Source of the DNA: an uncultured Oribacterium sp.
Lineage (GTDB): Bacteria; Bacillota; Clostridia; Lachnospirales; Lachnospiraceae
Length of the DNA stretch: 64,000 bases
Assembly: GCA_937927445.1 (NCBI GenBank)
Contig: CALAOB010000098.1
Location: forward strand, 12,601 to 76,600
Direction of reading: 5' to 3'
Numbering within the stretch: the stretch's first letter is position 1; each line of letters begins with the position of its first letter. The notes beneath the pieces are model-generated. The model did not search any database. It saw only the letters and a program-made list of their open reading frames with translations, and was not told the origin of the DNA. The position numbers and the translations under genes were made by a program. Positions 60,071 to 64,000 of this stretch are shown one piece after another.

Positions 60071-61738
60071 TCAGAAGAGTCCGGTGATCTTTCCGTCATT
60101 CACATCGATGCCAAACGCCGCCGGCTTCTTCGGAAGACCCGGCATGGTCATGATGTCACCGGTGAGGCAGACCACGAAGCCGGCACCCGCCGAAACATAG
60201 GCATCCCGAACCGTGATACGGAAGCCGGTCGGACGGCCGAGCTTCTTCGCATCGTCGCTCAGGCTGTACTGGGTCTTCGCCATGCAGACCGGAACCTGAC
60301 CGAAGCCGAGCTCGGTGAGCTTATCGAGGGCCTTCCGTGCCTTCGGCTCATAGTTCACGTCATCGGCACCGTAGATCTTCGTCGCCACGGCCTCGATTTT
60401 CTGATAGAGATTATCCTCGAGCTTCTGTACCGGCGTGAAGTGTGCTTCCTTCTTCTCGAGGGTCGCAAGCAGGGTCTTCGCCAGCTCGACGCCGCCCTTG
60501 CCGCCTTCGCCATGTACCTTCGAGAGGGCGAACTCCGCACCACGCTCGCGGCAGAAGTTCTCGACAAACTGAAGCTCCGCCTCGGTATCCGTCGCGAACT
60601 GGTTGATGGCCACGACGACCGGGATACCATAGCTCTGCAGGTTCTCGATGTGCTTCTCAAGGTTTACGATGCCCTTTGCGAGTGCATCGAGGTTCTCGGC
60701 CGCAAGCTCGGTCTTCGGTACGCCACCGTTGTACTTCAGTGCGCGTACGGTTGCGACGAGTACGGCCGCATCCGGCTGGAAGCCGGCCATCTGGCACTTG
60801 ATATCAAAGAACTTCTCGGCACCGAGATCGGCGCCGAAGCCGGCCTCGGTTACGGCGATGTCACCGAGCTTCAGTGCGAAGCGGGTCGCCTGTACGGAGT
60901 TACAGCCATGGGCGATGTTTGCGAACGGGCCGCCATGCACGAGGGCCATGTTGTGCTCGAGGGTCTGGATGATGTTCGGCTTGATGGCATCCTTCAACAG
61001 TGCTGCCATGGAGCCGACCGCCTGCAGATCCGCTGCGGTCACCGGCTTGCCATCGACATCATATGCCACGATGATGCGGGCGAGACGCTTCTTGAGATCC
61101 TCCATATCGTCTGCGAGGCAGAGGATCGCCATGATCTCGGACGCCACGGTGATGACGAAATGATCCTCACGTACGACACCGTCCGCCTTTCCGCCGAGAC
61201 CGATCACGATGTTCCGGAGTTGACGATCATTCATATCGACGCAGCGCTTCCAGTTGATGGCCTTCAGGTCGATGCGAAGCTCGTTGCCCTGCTTGATATG
61301 GTTATCGAGGAGTGCGGCGAGCAGGTTGTTTGCGCTTGTAATGGCGTGGAAGTCACCCGTAAAATGAAGGTTCAGATCCTCCATCGGGACGACCTGCGCA
61401 TATCCGCCGCCAGCCGCGCCACCCTTGATGCCGAAGCACGGTCCGAGGGACGGCTCACGCAGTGCGACCACGGTCTTCTTTCCGAGCAGGTTCAGTGCAT
61501 CCGCGAGACCGATCGATGTGGTGGTCTTGCCCTCGCCAGCCGGTGTCGGATTGATCGCGGTGACCAGAACGAGCTTTCCGTTCGGACGATCCTTGATCTT
61601 ATCCCAGAGATCGTCGCTCAGCTTCGCCTTGTACTTACCGTACTGCTCGAGTTCATCCGCCTCGATACCATACGCAGCCGCTACGTCTGTGATGCGATCC
61701 ATCGTAGATTCCTGTGCAATCTCAATATCAGACTTCAT
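60071..61738 (-). CDS. fhs: Formate--tetrahydrofolate ligase
   Basis: 555 aa, full length. ATP site [18 protein letters not shown] (about 66-83), [19 protein letters not shown] (about 94-112), the folate-side FTGDFHAI (about 131) and the C-terminal [15 protein letters not shown]. It makes 10-formyl-THF from formate, THF and ATP, which feeds purines, Fmt and, in acetogens, the Wood-Ljungdahl pathway. Start follows GAGG with 8-nt spacing. It appears as a single-gene unit between ftsK and murE; no clear promoter seen. Confidence 0.96.
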   Translation of the reverse strand: MKSDIEIAQESTMDRITDVAAAYGIEADELEQYGKYKAKLSDDLWDKIKDRPNGKLVLVTAINPTPAGEGKTTTSIGLADALNLLGKKTVVALREPSLGPCFGIKGGAAGGGYAQVVPMEDLNLHFTGDFHAITSANNLLAALLDNHIKQGNELRIDLKAINWKRCVDMNDRQLRNIVIGLGGKADGVVREDHFVITVASEIMAILCLADDMEDLKKRLARIIVAYDVDGKPVTAADLQAVGSMAALLKDAIKPNIIQTLEHNMALVHGGPFANIAHGCNSVQATRFALKLGDIAVTEAGFGADLGAEKFFDIKCQMAGFQPDAAVLVATVRALKYNGGVPKTELAAENLDALAKGIVNLEKHIENLQSYGIPVVVAINQFATDTEAELQFVENFCRERGAEFALSKVHGEGGKGGVELAKTLLATLEKKEAHFTPVQKLEDNLYQKIEAVATKIYGADDVNYEPKARKALDKLTELGFGQVPVCMAKTQYSLSDDAKKLGRPTGFRITVRDAYVSAGAGFVVCLTGDIMTMPGLPKKPAAFGIDVNDGKITGLF

Positions 61739-61893
61739 CTCTTACCTCTTTCTCTCATAGCCTTTAGTATCTATATTTCGAGGGGCAGGCCCCTGAAAAA
61801 CAGTGTATCCTTGGTTCCCGTCTCGTTTCGGAAGGACAATGCTTCCGGCAGAGCATCTTCACGCTCCATCCGCTGTACGGACGACCGGTGACC

Positions 61894-64000
61894 TTACCCG
61901 TTCGATATCAACTCGTCGAACTCAGCGAGCGTCATGATGATCTTCCGTGGCTTCGTGCCCTCCTCCGGGCCGACCACGCCGGCATCCGCGAGCTGGTCCA
62001 TGATGCGGGCCGCACGGTTGAAGCCGATGCGGAACTTCCGCTGGAGCATACCGATCGAGGCCTTCTCGGTCTCGATGATCAGCTGGCCGGCCTCGGCGAA
62101 AAGCTCGTCCTGGTTTCCACCGCCACCGATGCCGCCCTCTCCGCCGCCACCGGACTGTACCTGCTGCTGGATGCGTTCACTGTACTCAACCTCGCCCATC
62201 TCCTCCTTGATGAAGTCGACGACGTCGGAAACTTCCTGATCAGAGACGAAGGCGCCCTGTACACGCACCGGCTTCGGGATGCCCTGCGGGAAGAAGAGCA
62301 TATCGCCCTTTCCAAGCAGCTTTTCGGCGCCGTTCATGTCGATGATGGTACGGCTGTCGGTACCAGACGAGACGGCAAAGGCGATACGGCTCGGAACATT
62401 GGCCTTGATCAGACCGGTGATGATGTCAACCGTCGGACGCTGGGTCGCGATGACGAGGTGCATACCGGCGGCACGCGCGAGCTGGGCGATACGGCAGATG
62501 GCGTCCTCGACCTCCTGGCTCGAAACCATCATAAGGTCCGCGAGCTCATCGATGATGATGACGATCTGCGGCAGCTTCTCCGGCTTCTGATCCTCCGGAA
62601 TCTCCGGATCATTCCGCACGGCCATGATCTTCTCGTTGTAGCCCTTGAGATCACGGGAGCCGCTCTCGGCGAACTTCTTATAGCGATCCGTCATCTCGGC
62701 CACCGCCCAGTTCAGCGCGGAGGCAGCCTTCTTCGGATCGGTCACGACCGGAATCAGGAGGTGCGGGATGCCGTTGTAGACGGAAAGCTCCACGACCTTC
62801 GGGTCGATCATGATCATGCGGACATCCTCCGGCTTATACTTGAAGAGGAGGGACATGATGAGCGTGTTGATGCAGACCGACTTACCGGAGCCGGTGGCAC
62901 CCGCGATGAGCAGATGCGGCATCTTCGCGATGTCGGTCACGATGGTCTTACCGGCGATGTCCTTTCCGACACCGAAGGCAAGCTTTGCCTTCGCGCCCTG
63001 GAACTCACTGCTTCCGAGTACCTCACCGAGGTAAACGGTGGCCCCGTGCTTATTCGGCACCTCGATGCCGACCGCCGACTTGCCCGGGATCGGCGCCTCG
63101 ATACGGATATCCGCCGCGGCGAGACGCATCTTGATATCGTTCGTGAGGGAGACGATCTTCGACACCTTCACACCGATCTCCGGCTGCAGCTCATAGCGTG
63201 TCACCGCCGGACCGATGGAGATGTTCGTGATCGTGACATTGACACCGAAGCTCTTCAGGGTCTCCTGGAGGGTCAGCGCATTCTGACGAATCTCCTCTCT
63301 CGTATCGAAGTCCTGTCGTGCCGGCTGCTGCAGGAGACGGAGCGGCGGAATCACGTACGGCTTCTGCGGCTTCTTTTTCTCGAGGATCTCCTGCTGTACC
63401 TTCGCGTTATCCGCATCCGTCGGTGTATTTTCCTTCTTCTCGCGATCGAGCTGGGATTCGATCTTCTTTTTGATCGGCTCGACATCGGCATCGATCACCT
63501 GACCGTTTGACGCGACGATGCGCCGTGTCCCCTGCTCCATATCACCGCGCCCGATGGTGGCCACGCCGTTGCGACCGACGCTTACCTCATCGTCACCCGC
63601 ATAGGCCGCTTCCGATGGATCATCGTCGGCATCCTCGAGCGGAGGCTGCTCCGCATCCATCACGTTCTCAGCTGCAGAAGGCTGTGCATACTGGCCGAAT
63701 GCGTCGTCTGCATGTCGGTCAGTCTCGTCCGCCCCATCATCCATATAGTTATCCATGAGGTTCTGATCATCCCAGAGGCTGCCGCTGATCGGGAAATCAT
63801 CCTCGATGGCCTGTACTGACTTGCCCGTCGGGGTCGCTGCTGGCGACTGAGCTGCCGTCGCTATATTCGCTCCGGTCCGGATCGGGAGGACGGTCTCCGT
63901 GCTGCTCGACGCCGTCGCGCTCGTAGCTGCACCTGCAGCGCTTCCTGCCGCAGCTGCCAGGGCATCACTGCCCGGCATCGCAGTGCGGTCGTCCCGTGAC
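61894..64000 (-). CDS. ftsK: DNA translocase FtsK/SpoIIIE, 5' end beyond window
   Basis: The frame stays open to the right edge, so the start and the N-terminal TM domain are outside. The visible ~702 codons hold an Ala/Ser- and acid-rich linker (about 190 residues), the alpha/beta ATPase motor with Walker [10 protein letters not shown] and Walker [12 protein letters not shown], and the C-terminal gamma winged helix ([23 protein letters not shown]) that reads KOPS/SRS DNA. FtsK pumps DNA through the closing septum or into the spore. An unusual Gly-rich loop ([15 protein letters not shown]) separates motor and gamma domain. Confidence 0.94.
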   Translation of the reverse strand, partial: SRDDRTAMPGSDALAAAAGSAAGAATSATASSSTETVLPIRTGANIATAAQSPAATPTGKSVQAIEDDFPISGSLWDDQNLMDNYMDDGADETDRHADDAFGQYAQPSAAENVMDAEQPPLEDADDDPSEAAYAGDDEVSVGRNGVATIGRGDMEQGTRRIVASNGQVIDADVEPIKKKIESQLDREKKENTPTDADNAKVQQEILEKKKPQKPYVIPPLRLLQQPARQDFDTREEIRQNALTLQETLKSFGVNVTITNISIGPAVTRYELQPEIGVKVSKIVSLTNDIKMRLAAADIRIEAPIPGKSAVGIEVPNKHGATVYLGEVLGSSEFQGAKAKLAFGVGKDIAGKTIVTDIAKMPHLLIAGATGSGKSVCINTLIMSLLFKYKPEDVRMIMIDPKVVELSVYNGIPHLLIPVVTDPKKAASALNWAVAEMTDRYKKFAESGSRDLKGYNEKIMAVRNDPEIPEDQKPEKLPQIVIIIDELADLMMVSSQEVEDAICRIAQLARAAGMHLVIATQRPTVDIITGLIKANVPSRIAFAVSSGTDSRTIIDMNGAEKLLGKGDMLFFPQGIPKPVRVQGAFVSDQEVSDVVDFIKEEMGEVEYSERIQQQVQSGGGGEGGIGGGGNQDELFAEAGQLIIETEKASIGMLQRKFRIGFNRAARIMDQLADAGVVGPEEGTKPRKIIMTLAEFDELISNG

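Overview
The window reads as one stretch of a Firmicutes/Clostridia chromosome, most like Lachnospiraceae. The indications are sigma-A promoters with 17-nt spacers, strong GGAGG-type ribosome binding sites, a PASTA kinase/PP2C pair, CdaA/CdaR, a DUF6465-like protein, cadherin-like beta-sandwich surface proteins and a Na+-pump decarboxylase cluster with an OadG-like subunit. Genus cannot be fixed from the sequence alone. Every protein gene but one (25339-25839) lies on the minus strand, so the window is read from right to left. Coordinates are window positions; no database search was run.

Right to left: a 5'-truncated ftsK; fhs; then a long housekeeping run murE-murF-priA-def-fmt-zinc peptidase-rsmB-rlmN-stp-prkC-rsgA-rpe-pdxK (60002 to 44278), much of it overlapping or closely spaced. 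pdxK carries an in-frame TGA. Next come serS with its own promoter, a MacB-like ABC operon with an extracellular repeat protein (42607-38417), an aspartokinase, and the FAD oxidoreductase-cmk-ispH-rpsA operon. tig, clpP, clpX and engB follow, then infC-rpmI-rplT behind an attenuator-type leader, and a tRNA-Leu.

The middle (24921-17086) is an eight-gene, tightly overlapping operon around the diadenylate cyclase cdaA and its partner cdaR. It has unusual company: a 53-residue protein, a TPR membrane protein, a repeat-tailed two-TM protein, a polytopic unknown, a Wzy-like polymerase and an AI-2E-family transporter. A histone-like Lys/Ala-rich protein under a perfect consensus promoter and an NSUN-type RNA methyltransferase come next. 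Then there is a five-gene Na+-pumping decarboxylase/transcarboxylase-like operon with two almost identical biotin domains (14502-8964), two adjacent secreted cell-surface genes, clpC, a frameshifted radA (7-bp tandem duplication), tRNA-Trp and a partial metallo-hydrolase.

The signal least explained by genes is a set of long intergenic hairpin elements. Family 1 has three full copies (25921-26128, 36483-36711, 38165-38399) and two fragments (44228-44261, 54488-54525). The full copies keep an unpaired core (GCTAAGGAAAAATTACTCC-like) and short conserved patches, while their long stems change sequence but stay paired. Family 2 has one full copy (26497-26718) and one fragment (25852-25890). They sit mainly at the ends of transcription units. 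They look like either a structured RNA family or mobile foldback/REP-like repeats, and I consider them the best candidate for something undescribed here.
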